NCBI GenBank assembly: GCA_910585605.1
Contig: CAJUFL010000019.1
Coordinates: 1 to 43,345, forward strand
Direction of reading: 5' to 3'
Origin: an uncultured Lachnospiraceae bacterium
GTDB lineage: Bacteria > Bacillota > Clostridia > Lachnospirales > Lachnospiraceae
DNA length: 43,345 nucleotides
The position numbers and the translations under genes are program-made. The notes under the pieces are model-generated. The model was not told the DNA's origin and did not search any database. It saw only the letters and a program-made list of their open reading frames with translations. Of the stretch, positions 1 to 7,599 are shown piece by piece (the first letter of the stretch is position 1; each line of letters opens with the position of its first letter).

Positions 1-53
1 GTCCGTCACCAACTCGCCATGGAAGCGTCTCCCCTAGTATGATAAACAAGAAT

Positions 54-944
54 TTACACTAATTTAATACCGTATGTTGTCATTGCCTTCTTAATTTTTT
101 CCACACTTGCAGGTTCTGCCTCCGTCATTGGCATCCTTACATATCCACCACAAAGACCTGCAAGTTCAACTGCCTTTTTAACAGGAATCGGATTCACCTC
201 GCAAAACATTGCATCACATAAATCGATTGCCTTTAGCTGCAATGCCAGTGAACCTGTAACATCGCCTTCTAAATATTTTGCAACCATATCATGGGTATCC
301 TCAGGAATGATATTTGCTGTTACAGAAATCACACCCTTGCCGCCAAGTGATAATAAAGGAACTACCTGGTCATCATTACCCGAATAAATATCAATACATC
401 CATCTGCCAACTGTGCCAGTTTTGCTACCTGTGAAATATTTCCGGAAGCTTCCTTGATCGCTACGATATTTTCAACTTCTCTTGCAAGCTTTACAGCTGT
501 TGCCGGCAAAATATTGCAACTGGTTCTTCCCGGCACATTATACATAACGATTGGAATGTTCACAGCTTCTGCAATCATTTTATAATGCTTAATCAGTCCG
601 TTCTGTGTTGCCTTATTATAATAAGGTGTTACAACTAACAATGCATCTGCCCCTGCTTCCTCAGCTTCTTTGGAAAGCTTAACTGCCGTTTCGGTGCAAT
701 TAGAACCTGTACCCGCAATCACCGGCATTCTTTTATTCACATACTCTACACACTTACGGATCACCTCCATGTGCTCTTCCTCTGTCATAGTAGAAGCCTC
801 ACCTGTTGTACCGCAAATAACAATAGCATCCGTTTTATTAGCAGCGTGATATTCCACCAAAGACTTTAACTGCTCGTAATCTACTGCCCCATCTTCCTTG
901 AAAGGCGTTACTAATGCTACTGCTGAACCTGTAAAAATCGCCAT
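54..944 (-). CDS. dapA: 4-hydroxy-tetrahydrodipicolinate synthase
   Basis: This enzyme condenses pyruvate with aspartate semialdehyde, the first committed step of the diaminopimelate/lysine pathway in the cytosol. The 296-residue length is normal for DapA. The protein carries the CGTTGE segment (Thr46/Thr47), Tyr135 in MYNVPGR and the Schiff-base Lys164 in AIKEASG, so the catalytic set looks complete. The ATG at 944 gives the usual MAIFTGSAVALVTPF start and follows a GGAG-type ribosome binding site. It appears to be a single-gene unit: no other lysine gene lies next to it in the window, and a lysine riboswitch with a terminator stands directly upstream (985-1252). End-product repression by lysine is therefore expected. 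Assignment is very secure; the downstream 53 bases hold nothing I can name. Confidence 0.97.
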   Translation of the reverse strand: MAIFTGSAVALVTPFKEDGAVDYEQLKSLVEYHAANKTDAIVICGTTGEASTMTEEEHMEVIRKCVEYVNKRMPVIAGTGSNCTETAVKLSKEAEEAGADALLVVTPYYNKATQNGLIKHYKMIAEAVNIPIVMYNVPGRTSCNILPATAVKLAREVENIVAIKEASGNISQVAKLAQLADGCIDIYSGNDDQVVPLLSLGGKGVISVTANIIPEDTHDMVAKYLEGDVTGSLALQLKAIDLCDAMFCEVNPIPVKKAVELAGLCGGYVRMPMTEAEPASVEKIKKAMTTYGIKLV

Positions 945-984
945 ACTTTTTCTCCTTTTCCTAATTCATATTGATTACGCACAA

Positions 985-1017
985 AACGCTTCGTCAGCAG
1001 CGTGCCAACGAAGCGTC
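985..1017 (-). terminator. Riboswitch expression-platform terminator before dapA
   Basis: On the minus strand ACGCTTCGT (1016-1008) pairs perfectly with ACGAAGCGT (994-986) and is followed by TTTTGTG. The stem lies between the lysine aptamer and the dapA start at 944, where a lysine-controlled transcription terminator is expected. The U-tract is short, so the strength is uncertain. Confidence 0.75.
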
Positions 1018-1035
1018 ATCCAAAATCCTCTTCAT

Positions 1036-1252
1036 TACCGTAGCACTCCACCTAAAATCCGGCATTCATACATATCCTCTGTACTAAAGCCTTCTCATAA
1101 TTCCGGTGACAGACATATAGCTATTAACTATACATCCAGATAAGATACCCACTAAGGAGATATCTCTCTTCGGCATGAGCCCCTTTCACAATTCTTCTTC
1201 CAGCCTTATCTGTCCAAACTGATACTCTTGACACATGCACCTCTACACATCG
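1036..1252 (-). promoter_or_regulatory. Lysine riboswitch (L box) upstream of dapA
   Basis: Read on the minus strand, the leader shows the conserved L-box blocks in order: AGAGGTGC near 1245, AAGAGTA, GTGAAAGGG, GCCGAAG, then GGATG and ACCGG elements, closing with GTGCTAC near 1040. GTAG at the 5' end can pair with CTAC at the 3' end as part of P1. These blocks match my memory of the Bacillus lysC leader. The aptamer is followed by a hairpin and a short U-tract (985-1017), then dapA. Lysine binding is expected to favour the terminator and lower dapA expression. Exact ends are approximate. Short open frames running through this stretch are not genes. Confidence 0.92.
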
Positions 1253-1283
1253 ACGAAAACGTCCTGTAAACATAATTTTATCT

Positions 1284-1312
1284 ATCATAACACTATATAA
1301 TATGAGTGTCAA
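1284..1312 (-). promoter_or_regulatory. Sigma-A type promoter of the dapA riboswitch transcript
   Basis: On the minus strand TTGACA (1312-1307) and TATGAT (1289-1284) are separated by 17 bp. Transcription would start near 1277, just upstream of the lysine aptamer. The -35 box sits inside a small inverted repeat, ATGAGT-TGAC-ACTCAT. Confidence 0.85.
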
Positions 1313-1413
1313 CTCATTCCGGCATCATTCTTTCTCTTCCCACTTTTTCTCCCAATCATCCTCCATTCCTCTTTTTCAAGCCTGCCGTCTCCCGAAATAC
1401 ATCAATATCACAA

Positions 1414-2196
1414 TCATATTTTCCTTTTATCCGTCACCCATAAACCGACATTTTTATATGAACCATTATAATATTTGTTAAAGTTTTTCACTCTGGCAAA
1501 CAATGGGTCATATACACCCCCATTATATTCTACCCATGCATGTTCCGTATCATGACAGACATACACGGTTTTGCAACCGCATTCATGGAATAAAAAAGCA
1601 ACCGCAGCAGCCCCTGATACGCAATCTCCCTGCTTTTTCTTAAATATATCATTCGCAAAAGTCATTTCCCAACCCTTTTCTTTATATATGGAATCCAGAA
1701 AACGATAGCGTTTATATGGAAACTGAAAAACCCAGCGGAAGCATTTTTCCATCTTCGTTTTTTTACTATCCGTTGCTTTTGTAATCTGACCCATAAGTTT
1801 ACGGGCTGTCATCATGGTATCAATTTTTTGCTTGTTATATTTTGTCTTCTTTACCGTTCCGTCCTTTTTTATCTTAATACCATCTATTTTACAGTTCTTT
1901 TTCTGATTCCCCTTCTCCCTGTCAAAATAGCAGTACTCCCCTTTCAGTTTCTGCCAGCCTGTCTGCATAACACCCTTTTTATTAAAATAATATGTTTTTG
2001 ATTCTATTACCGTTAATCCGGATGCCTTTTCGCCTTTCTCATTATAATAATACCGATACCCTTTTTTCTCCTGCCAGCCTTTCTTTCCCGCAGCCTGCAC
2101 CTGGCAGGACAGACAGATCACACACACAAACAAGACCAGACAATACATTAAATTCCTAAATAAAATGATTCTTTTTTCCGTCTTTTCTCTCATCAT
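1414..2196 (-). CDS. Secreted transglutaminase-like protein with cell-wall-binding repeats
   Basis: The 260-residue protein has an N-terminal hydrophobic signal segment (about residues 9-36), then aromatic/glycine repeats typical of cell-wall- or choline-binding modules (GWQ...YRYYY, ...TYYFNKKG, GWQKLKG...YCYFD, residues 40-92). The C-terminal half is transglutaminase-like, with a plausible Cys192 (QGDC), His219 (TEHAW) and Asp230 (VYDP) triad. Such domains act as proteases, peptidoglycan-linked enzymes or crosslinkers; the substrate cannot be read from sequence. It is the last gene of an apparent operon with a lipoprotein, a DHHW protein and an MBOAT acyltransferase, suggesting a role at the cell surface. 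The start at 2196 is preceded by an AGAGG site. The fold assignment is fairly sure; the function is inference. Confidence 0.8.
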   Translation of the reverse strand: MMREKTEKRIILFRNLMYCLVLFVCVICLSCQVQAAGKKGWQEKKGYRYYYNEKGEKASGLTVIESKTYYFNKKGVMQTGWQKLKGEYCYFDREKGNQKKNCKIDGIKIKKDGTVKKTKYNKQKIDTMMTARKLMGQITKATDSKKTKMEKCFRWVFQFPYKRYRFLDSIYKEKGWEMTFANDIFKKKQGDCVSGAAAVAFLFHECGCKTVYVCHDTEHAWVEYNGGVYDPLFARVKNFNKYYNGSYKNVGLWVTDKRKI

Positions 2197-2241
2197 ACAA
2201 GTCCTCTCTTTAATCTTATTGTAAATACAGGTAATAAATTA

Positions 2242-2850
2242 CTATTCCACGGAATCAATATACCAGGTTGTCTGTCCCTGCGAATGGCAGTAAACCGTAA
2301 AACCGTCAAACTGTGCAATGCCATCATATTCTCCTTCATAATAACAGCTCTCTGCTTTGCTAAAACTGCTATATGATCCGATTGCCGCTATCAGACTATC
2401 CAGTGTCTTCCCCACATATCCTTTTGCAATCTCCTTATTTGACTGTACTGCTTCTGTAGTGGTTTCTGTAGTTTTTTCCTCTGTTGTCTTTTTGGTTGTT
2501 TTCTTATCCTTTCCTTTCTTCGGTTTCTTTTTTTCAGTAGTTTTCGTTTCTTTCTCAGTTGTCTCCCTGGTCTGAGTCGTTTCCTGTTTAGTATTTTTCA
2601 CAGAATTATCCGATTCTGTTGTCTCCGTTTCTTTCTTATCAGTATCTGTTTGCTCTGTTCTTTTAACGTCCTCTGTCGTTATCATCTTTTCTGCCACCGT
2701 GACCTCACCCGTTGTTCCTTTTTCCTCTGTTGTGTCAGATTCCGCCACCGTTTTTTTTGCATAGGCAGCATCTGTTTTTCCGTCACCACACCCTGCCAGT
2801 AATCCTGCCAGAAGTCCCATCATCATTACGCAATACACTTTTTTTCTCAT
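2242..2850 (-). CDS. Thr/Lys-rich putative lipoprotein
   Basis: The chosen ATG at 2850 has AGGAG nine bases upstream and gives a 202-residue protein with a lipoprotein signal peptide: basic MRKK, a hydrophobic stretch, and lipobox LAGC with Cys21. An upstream in-frame ATG at 2940 would bury the signal and overlap the previous gene, so I rejected it. Residues about 40-145 are low complexity, rich in Thr, Lys and Glu, resembling a wall-spanning linker. The last 55-60 residues form a small domain with Tyr and Gly residues (SCYYEGEYDGIAQF) that I do not recognise. It starts only four bases after the stop of the DHHW gene, so the two are surely cotranscribed. It probably anchors or accompanies the exported acylation machinery; no enzymatic motif is visible. 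Confidence 0.8.
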   Translation of the reverse strand: MRKKVYCVMMMGLLAGLLAGCGDGKTDAAYAKKTVAESDTTEEKGTTGEVTVAEKMITTEDVKRTEQTDTDKKETETTESDNSVKNTKQETTQTRETTEKETKTTEKKKPKKGKDKKTTKKTTEEKTTETTTEAVQSNKEIAKGYVGKTLDSLIAAIGSYSSFSKAESCYYEGEYDGIAQFDGFTVYCHSQGQTTWYIDSVE

Positions 2851-2854
2851 TTCC

Positions 2855-4273
2855 TCATTCTCCTTTTTCTCCATTGTATATTGAAATTTCCTGTAAACTG
2901 TAATATTCCCCATCCCTTCCGGCAATGACTTCCAGTCCACAGTCTTTTGTTCCTATCACATTTTTATCCAGATAAATTCCATACTGGTAATCTTCATATC
3001 CTGCCCCTCCGTTTAATCCATATGCGGCAGGAAATGCCTCAAATATTCTTTTTTTTCCATTTCTCTCCACACTTATAAGGATATCAGCATTTTTCTCCAC
3101 ATAACGGGAATCCAGGACTCCGTAAACTACATAATATTCTCCCTGCTCGGCAATATTGACAGAAGTATCTGACTGCAAAATCTTAGTCACTTTTCCCTCT
3201 ATATCTCGTTCTGGTCCCTGCATAATGGGAATCTCCTGCTGCAAAGAAGCGATATGCCGTTCCGTAAGCTCTAAAATCACAGTATCAGCCTCATACTGCC
3301 TGATCAGGCTCCAGTCATACGGAACCGCTTTTGTAAAAAAAGCTGCCCCATACTCATCTGCCAAAAAAGGAAGAAGTGCATTGCCAAAAGAATCACGAAA
3401 CATTACCAGCGCACCGTCTTTTCCCTGACAGCTTGTCTCAATAAACATATCCTCCGTTGTATCTGCATCATTACAATATTCATAGATATGTTGTCTGTCA
3501 TAAATAACATTTTCATCCAGTCTGTTCCACTTCGGATATAACATTCCCCATAAATCCCCTGAAAAGCAATTCAGTACCTGATAAGCCTCATTACTGTAAT
3601 CCACATATTCTTTTCCTATATGTTCCAAAATCTGCCCACCAGCAAAGGCCGCTCCCTCATTATTCCAGTGCGTATCCAGCTTATGATACATTACAGTATT
3701 CTGTTTCCCAAATGCCTCTTTTAAATCCACAAAATCAACCTGCTGCTTCTCCATCTCTTTTTTTAACAAGCTGTAACTATTCTCTGTACTCTCTTTTACA
3801 TACCTGTCCGGCATATATTCCGGATACAGGGAATTCTTATTAGGGGCAGGCACAAATAAAAACTTACATCCCTGCCTCCCAGCCCCCTCCTGAAGCAATG
3901 CCAATACTTTTGCACAATTATGGACTCCCCTGCCGCTCAATACATTCCTTCCCAGATAATCATCCTTTGTCTCCTCAAAAAACAGCCATTTATCCTTCCC
4001 TACAATCACTTTATCATTATTGGAAACCTGAAATACCCTGCTTTTTATCACGGCATCTACTGTAGCAAGCTCCTGCCGGTACGCAAAATAGTCCGAAAAA
4101 TAATCCGTAAGTTCTGAAAAAAATTGCATATTCCATTTCTCTTCCTTTATTACCGATGGAAATGCCCTTGCATAACGCTTCTCTATGGTCATGTCCGTAC
4201 GATACCACAGCATTCCAACAAACGGCAGGCTTATCATTGCCAAAAATACTATCAAATATATCTTTTTATTCAC
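2855..4273 (-). CDS. DHHW/AlgX-AlgJ-like SGNH-fold protein (acyltransferase partner)
   Basis: The 472-residue protein has one N-terminal membrane anchor (about residues 5-24) and an extracellular SGNH-like domain. The family signature appears as KLDTHWN (Asp200, His202, Trp203), and MFRDSFGN (Asp294-Phe296) supplies the serine element. Proteins of this type work with MBOAT membrane acyltransferases and are thought to transfer acetyl groups to exported polysaccharides or wall polymers, as for AlgJ/AlgX with AlgI. The MBOAT gene lies 32 bases upstream. The start is a GTG at 4273 with AGGAG seven bases before it; no ATG fits. A C-terminal region (about residues 365-470) may be a separate beta-rich domain. 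The polymer modified is unknown. Confidence 0.88.
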   Translation of the reverse strand: MNKKIYLIVFLAMISLPFVGMLWYRTDMTIEKRYARAFPSVIKEEKWNMQFFSELTDYFSDYFAYRQELATVDAVIKSRVFQVSNNDKVIVGKDKWLFFEETKDDYLGRNVLSGRGVHNCAKVLALLQEGAGRQGCKFLFVPAPNKNSLYPEYMPDRYVKESTENSYSLLKKEMEKQQVDFVDLKEAFGKQNTVMYHKLDTHWNNEGAAFAGGQILEHIGKEYVDYSNEAYQVLNCFSGDLWGMLYPKWNRLDENVIYDRQHIYEYCNDADTTEDMFIETSCQGKDGALVMFRDSFGNALLPFLADEYGAAFFTKAVPYDWSLIRQYEADTVILELTERHIASLQQEIPIMQGPERDIEGKVTKILQSDTSVNIAEQGEYYVVYGVLDSRYVEKNADILISVERNGKKRIFEAFPAAYGLNGGAGYEDYQYGIYLDKNVIGTKDCGLEVIAGRDGEYYSLQEISIYNGEKGE

Positions 4274-4305
4274 ATCTTTTCTCCTTTCGCATAATAGCTT
4301 CCATT

Positions 4306-5730
4306 TTAAAACCTGAAATAAATAAATGGATTATACGATGTCGAAGCCAAATTCAGTATACATAGCAGCAGCAGGATTAAGCTTCCTGCTGATAGCACAA
4401 AATGATATCCTTTTCCCATATGCCCAAGCTTTTCCCCCACCCGCCTGCCGACCGGATAGGAAAACAGAAATGCAGTTCCCAAAATACAAATATTATATGA
4501 ATTCAGAGATTCCCTCAAAAAACTGGCAGAAGATACATCCATTGCAAAATTTGTAAACATTGCCTTCAGCATGGAAAGACCTGCCATAACAGTCTCTGAC
4601 CGGAACATCACAAATGCAGTTGTCACAACCAGCCATGTGTATACATTACAGACAACCTTCGACCTGCATTTTTGCACTGGAAGAACCGTATCCTCTAACA
4701 CATTGGCAATCCCATGGACAAGTCCCCATATTATAAAAGTCCAACTGGCACCATGCCAGATTCCTGTCAGTATAAAAACCACCATTTTATTGCACTCTGT
4801 GTTCCACTTTCCCCTGCGGTTGCCTCCCATTGGTATGTATATATATTCTTTAAACCATGTAGACAGTGAAATATGCCATCTTCTCCAAAATTCTTTTATG
4901 CTGCATGCACCATAAGGATGTTCAAAGTTTTCCTGAAATTGAAACCCAAACATGGAAGCCAGACCGATTGCCATATCTGAATATCCGCTGAAATCATAAT
5001 AAATCTGTAAGGTATAACTGACAGCCCCCAGCCATGCCACTAATAAATTACAGTCTGCAATCTCTAACAAAAAAACTTCATCCGCAATACATCCCAGACC
5101 ATTTGCCAAAATTAACTTTTTGAAAAGCCCTTTTGTAAAACGCTGCATTCCGGATACAATCTTTTCTATATCTGCCACACGGTTCTCTATCTGTCCACTG
5201 ATATCATGATAGCGGATGATAGGACCGGCAATGAGCTGTGGAAAAAAGGAAATATACAATAAAAGTTTAAAAAAACTTTTCTGCTCTGCCCCCTCATCCC
5301 GATAGACATCTATCACATATGAAAGTGCCTGAAATGTAAAAAAGGAAATCCCTACTGGCAGTGCAATTGCAGGAACCGAAATCCCTGTATGAAAAATTTG
5401 ATTCATGATGTCTACGATAAATCCTGCATATTTAAACACGCCTAATATCACAATATTAAGGATAACAGCCAGAACAAGTATCATTTTCCGGATAAAACCG
5501 TTTTTTCCACCAGTCAGATTTCCTGCTCCCAGCATTCTTCCAAATATATAATTAACAACAGTGGAACCTATCATCAAAAAAACATAGACTGGTTCGCCAA
5601 AAGCATAAAATAAAAGACTCGCTATTATCAATAATCCATTTTTTACGGAATTAGACGATGGAAGAATATAATATAAACAAAATATAACCGGCAAAAATGC
5701 AAATAAAAAAATAGCAGAACTAAAAACCAT
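4306..5730 (-). CDS. MBOAT family membrane O-acyltransferase (AlgI/DltB-like)
   Basis: The 474-residue multi-pass membrane protein has the MBOAT hallmarks: YYDFSGYSDMAIG (about 244-256), FWRRWHISLSTWF with His286, and the catalytic His326 in LTGIWHGASW. MBOATs of this branch move acyl groups across the membrane to extracellular acceptors such as alginate, teichoic acid or peptidoglycan. The ATG at 5730 has AGGAG seven bases upstream. It is the first gene of a four-gene minus-strand operon with a DHHW partner, a lipoprotein and a transglutaminase-like protein. There is no dltA/dltC gene nearby, so D-alanylation is unlikely; O-acetylation of a glycan is the better guess. Family identity is firm, substrate is not. 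Confidence 0.93.
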   Translation of the reverse strand: MVFSSAIFLFAFLPVIFCLYYILPSSNSVKNGLLIIASLLFYAFGEPVYVFLMIGSTVVNYIFGRMLGAGNLTGGKNGFIRKMILVLAVILNIVILGVFKYAGFIVDIMNQIFHTGISVPAIALPVGISFFTFQALSYVIDVYRDEGAEQKSFFKLLLYISFFPQLIAGPIIRYHDISGQIENRVADIEKIVSGMQRFTKGLFKKLILANGLGCIADEVFLLEIADCNLLVAWLGAVSYTLQIYYDFSGYSDMAIGLASMFGFQFQENFEHPYGACSIKEFWRRWHISLSTWFKEYIYIPMGGNRRGKWNTECNKMVVFILTGIWHGASWTFIIWGLVHGIANVLEDTVLPVQKCRSKVVCNVYTWLVVTTAFVMFRSETVMAGLSMLKAMFTNFAMDVSSASFLRESLNSYNICILGTAFLFSYPVGRRVGEKLGHMGKGYHFVLSAGSLILLLLCILNLASTSYNPFIYFRF

Positions 5731-5802
5731 TTCTTTTCTCCTATGTATGATATCTATTTAACTGCTCTATCTTTGTATGTACAGAATATATTAACATCTA
5801 AT

Positions 5803-5828
5803 GTTATACCACATTTTCCACCTTGCAA
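5803..5828 (-). promoter_or_regulatory. Possible extended -10 promoter of the MBOAT operon
   Basis: Minus-strand TGG-TATAAC (TATAAC at 5808-5803) resembles an extended -10 element about 75 bases before the MBOAT start. No good -35 at 17 bp is seen; TTGCAA at 5828-5823 is only 14 bp away. The remainder of the 336-base gap 5731-6066 is AT-rich and, apart from the terminator at 5938-5970, shows no gene or other structure. Confidence 0.35.
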
Positions 5829-5930
5829 AACTTATGATTTCCTTAGATTTATGTTACATAATTTTTAAATTTATTTCTTTTTATACAGAATTTAAAATAT
5901 ATTTATTAAAAATTGTTAAAAATTGTTTAC

Positions 5931-5970
5931 ATAAAAAAGACATGGAAATAATAAAATCATTTCCATGTCT
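5931..5970 (-). terminator. Rho-independent terminator after the CobO-like gene
   Basis: A perfect 12-bp stem (5938-5949 with 5959-5970) and 9-nt loop are followed on the minus strand by TTTTTTAT. It lies about 100 bases downstream of the CobO-like gene and separates it from the MBOAT operon. Confidence 0.88.
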
Positions 5971-6066
5971 GTAAATATCATTGTATATAAAAGCCACCCT
6001 GTCACACGTATAGCAGCACATCAATATTCGCCAAAACAAGTTGACAAACCATCAATATAGCACGCA

Positions 6067-6534
6067 CTAACTTGCCTCTATACGAGACAGCATAGATGCT
6101 TTCTTCTTCAGCGCATCAGGACAATTCCGTCCTGTTAATATCAAATTTACCTTGCTGTTTGTTCTCAGCAATTCTGCAATCTCTTCCTCAAAAAGAATAT
6201 TATAATCCAGCAGACCAAGCACTTCATCCAGGATTACCACATCTGCACTTCCTGTGTCTATTACCTTCTTTGCATAATGAAAGCTGTTTTTAGCCTTCGC
6301 ACGCTGTTCTTCCCTCTCTTCAAAGGTCAGCTGTCCATACGGTTTCTCACTATTTTCAAATGTAAAGAAATTAATCTCATCAAACTGGCTCAAAATACTG
6401 TAATCTGCATCTGTGCCTTTCAAAAACTGCACAATCGTCACAGTCTCTCCTGCACCTGCCGCTTTTACTGCCAGTCCCATAGCCGCTGCCGTTTTTCCAT
6501 AACCGGCACCGTAAATAATATGTACATTCTCCAT
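6067..6534 (-). CDS. CobO/BtuR-like corrinoid adenosyltransferase, C-terminally short
   Basis: The protein matches the CobA/CobO/BtuR P-loop family, which transfers the adenosyl group of ATP to cob(I)alamin. It has a P-loop variant GAGYGKT (residues 9-15), the AVKAAGAG...VQFLKG block, the Walker-B-like VVILDEVLG and the LTGRNCP segment. Two oddities stand out. The usual GKGKTT core is altered to GYGKTA, and the protein ends soon after LTGRNCP, lacking the customary C-terminal TEM...KHP...GIE tail of about 20 residues; no frameshifted tail is visible after the stop. I chose ATG 6534 because AGGTGG lies six bases before it; an in-frame ATG at 6555 lacks a site. No other cobalamin genes and no cobalamin riboswitch are seen nearby. 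It may be active but divergent, or act on another substrate. Confidence 0.78.
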   Translation of the reverse strand: MENVHIIYGAGYGKTAAAMGLAVKAAGAGETVTIVQFLKGTDADYSILSQFDEINFFTFENSEKPYGQLTFEEREEQRAKAKNSFHYAKKVIDTGSADVVILDEVLGLLDYNILFEEEIAELLRTNSKVNLILTGRNCPDALKKKASMLSRIEAS

Positions 6535-6733
6535 ATCCTTCCACCTCATATTCATGTTGTGCCGCTTTTCTGTCTATATGCAGAAAATACACACATTGAG
6601 TGTAATTTGCTTCACTTTATGGTCTTATCCTCAAACTCACCATCATCTACAGAATATGTCTTCTACTGCAAATCCTAAGAATACGATATATCCTAGCATA
6701 AACTCATTTAAAATGCAATCTTTTTCAAGTTTC

Positions 6734-7360
6734 TTATTCGAGACACTCCATTTTGCTGACAGAAACTTCATATGCCACACGGTTGATCACTTCATCATTT
6801 TCCAGTTTCTTCTGATACTCCCGGCTCTGTATTCTGCCCCAGACAGCCACATGTTCGCCCACATCCAGTTTTCCGGCAAATCTTGCATTTCGTCCCCAGC
6901 AGATACACGGAATATAATCCGATTTACCATACGCACGGTTAACTGCAAGAAGCACGTCCGCAATTTCCCTTCCAAGAGGCGTCATCCGGTAAATAGGTGC
7001 CTTACATATATATCCATCTAAATATATCTGATTAGGATGCTGCATTTCATCATCCTCATTTAAAACATTTAATTCCCTTACAAATAACGATAAAATCAAT
7101 CTGTTTTTTGCTTCCTCATGCTTGTTATAAGAACGGAACTGTCCCTTTGCTTCAATCCGCTCTCCCATATGAGATTCATTTACATCAATCAGACGGTCTG
7201 AAACCATCAAAGGAATCACATCGGTAGCATCACTTAATCTGCTCACTAACAGATCTACCATATAAAATCCCTCTCCAAAAATCTCATGACTAAAGGTAAA
7301 CTCCGAAATAATCTCTCCTGCTACTACTGCCTGGTTGTTACTTAATGCTTTTTCTGTCAT
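6734..7360 (-). CDS. Tandem OB-fold single-stranded DNA-binding-like protein
   Basis: The 208-residue protein contains an SSB-like C-terminal OB fold (about residues 108-208): NQIYLDGYICKAP...PLGREIADVLLAVNR...CICWGRNARFAGKLDVGEHVAVWGRIQSREY is the typical SSB layout. The first hundred residues look like a second, degenerate OB fold (VAGEI...FYMVDLLVSRLSD...IEAKGQFRSYN). A normal SSB would have one OB fold and an acidic C-terminal tip; that tip (DDxPF type) is absent here, so this is probably an auxiliary ssDNA-binding or PriB-like protein rather than the main replicative SSB. ATG 7360 is supported by AGGAG eight bases upstream; an ATG at 7426 is not. It follows the dnaE-trmH group on the same strand after a 239-base gap with only weak hairpins. 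Confidence 0.83.
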   Translation of the reverse strand: MTEKALSNNQAVVAGEIISEFTFSHEIFGEGFYMVDLLVSRLSDATDVIPLMVSDRLIDVNESHMGERIEAKGQFRSYNKHEEAKNRLILSLFVRELNVLNEDDEMQHPNQIYLDGYICKAPIYRMTPLGREIADVLLAVNRAYGKSDYIPCICWGRNARFAGKLDVGEHVAVWGRIQSREYQKKLENDEVINRVAYEVSVSKMECLE

Positions 7361-7599
7361 TTTCTTTCTCCTTCCATGTACATTAAAAGTTTTTATTTGC
7401 ATAATAAATGCCAAACTCTCCCTCATGAGCTTTGCTCACTCAGTAGTGCTTTCTAATCCACTTTTACAGCCAAGTGTATTTACAAACACTAAATGTTGTA
7501 TCTATTTATTTGAAAAACATTTATCATGTACTATATCTTAGTACAGAAAGTCGATTTGTAGAACGGGGATTTTTCTTCTAAAAAAGACTACTTTTGTCG

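Noticed and set aside
1..53. Possible gene end or terminator downstream of dapA
   Set aside because: The stretch is too short to judge and shows no hairpin or recognisable coding sequence.
898..1312. Short open frames on both strands between dapA and the transglutaminase-like gene
   Set aside because: They run through the lysine riboswitch, its terminator and promoter, lack ribosome binding sites and match no protein family.
2357..2903. Plus-strand open frames opposite the lipoprotein gene
   Set aside because: They arise from the low-complexity Thr/Lys codons read in reverse and have no ribosome binding sites or protein-like features.
6535..6733. Cobalamin riboswitch upstream of the CobO-like gene
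   Set aside because: I looked for the B12-box and its conserved core on the minus strand and found neither.
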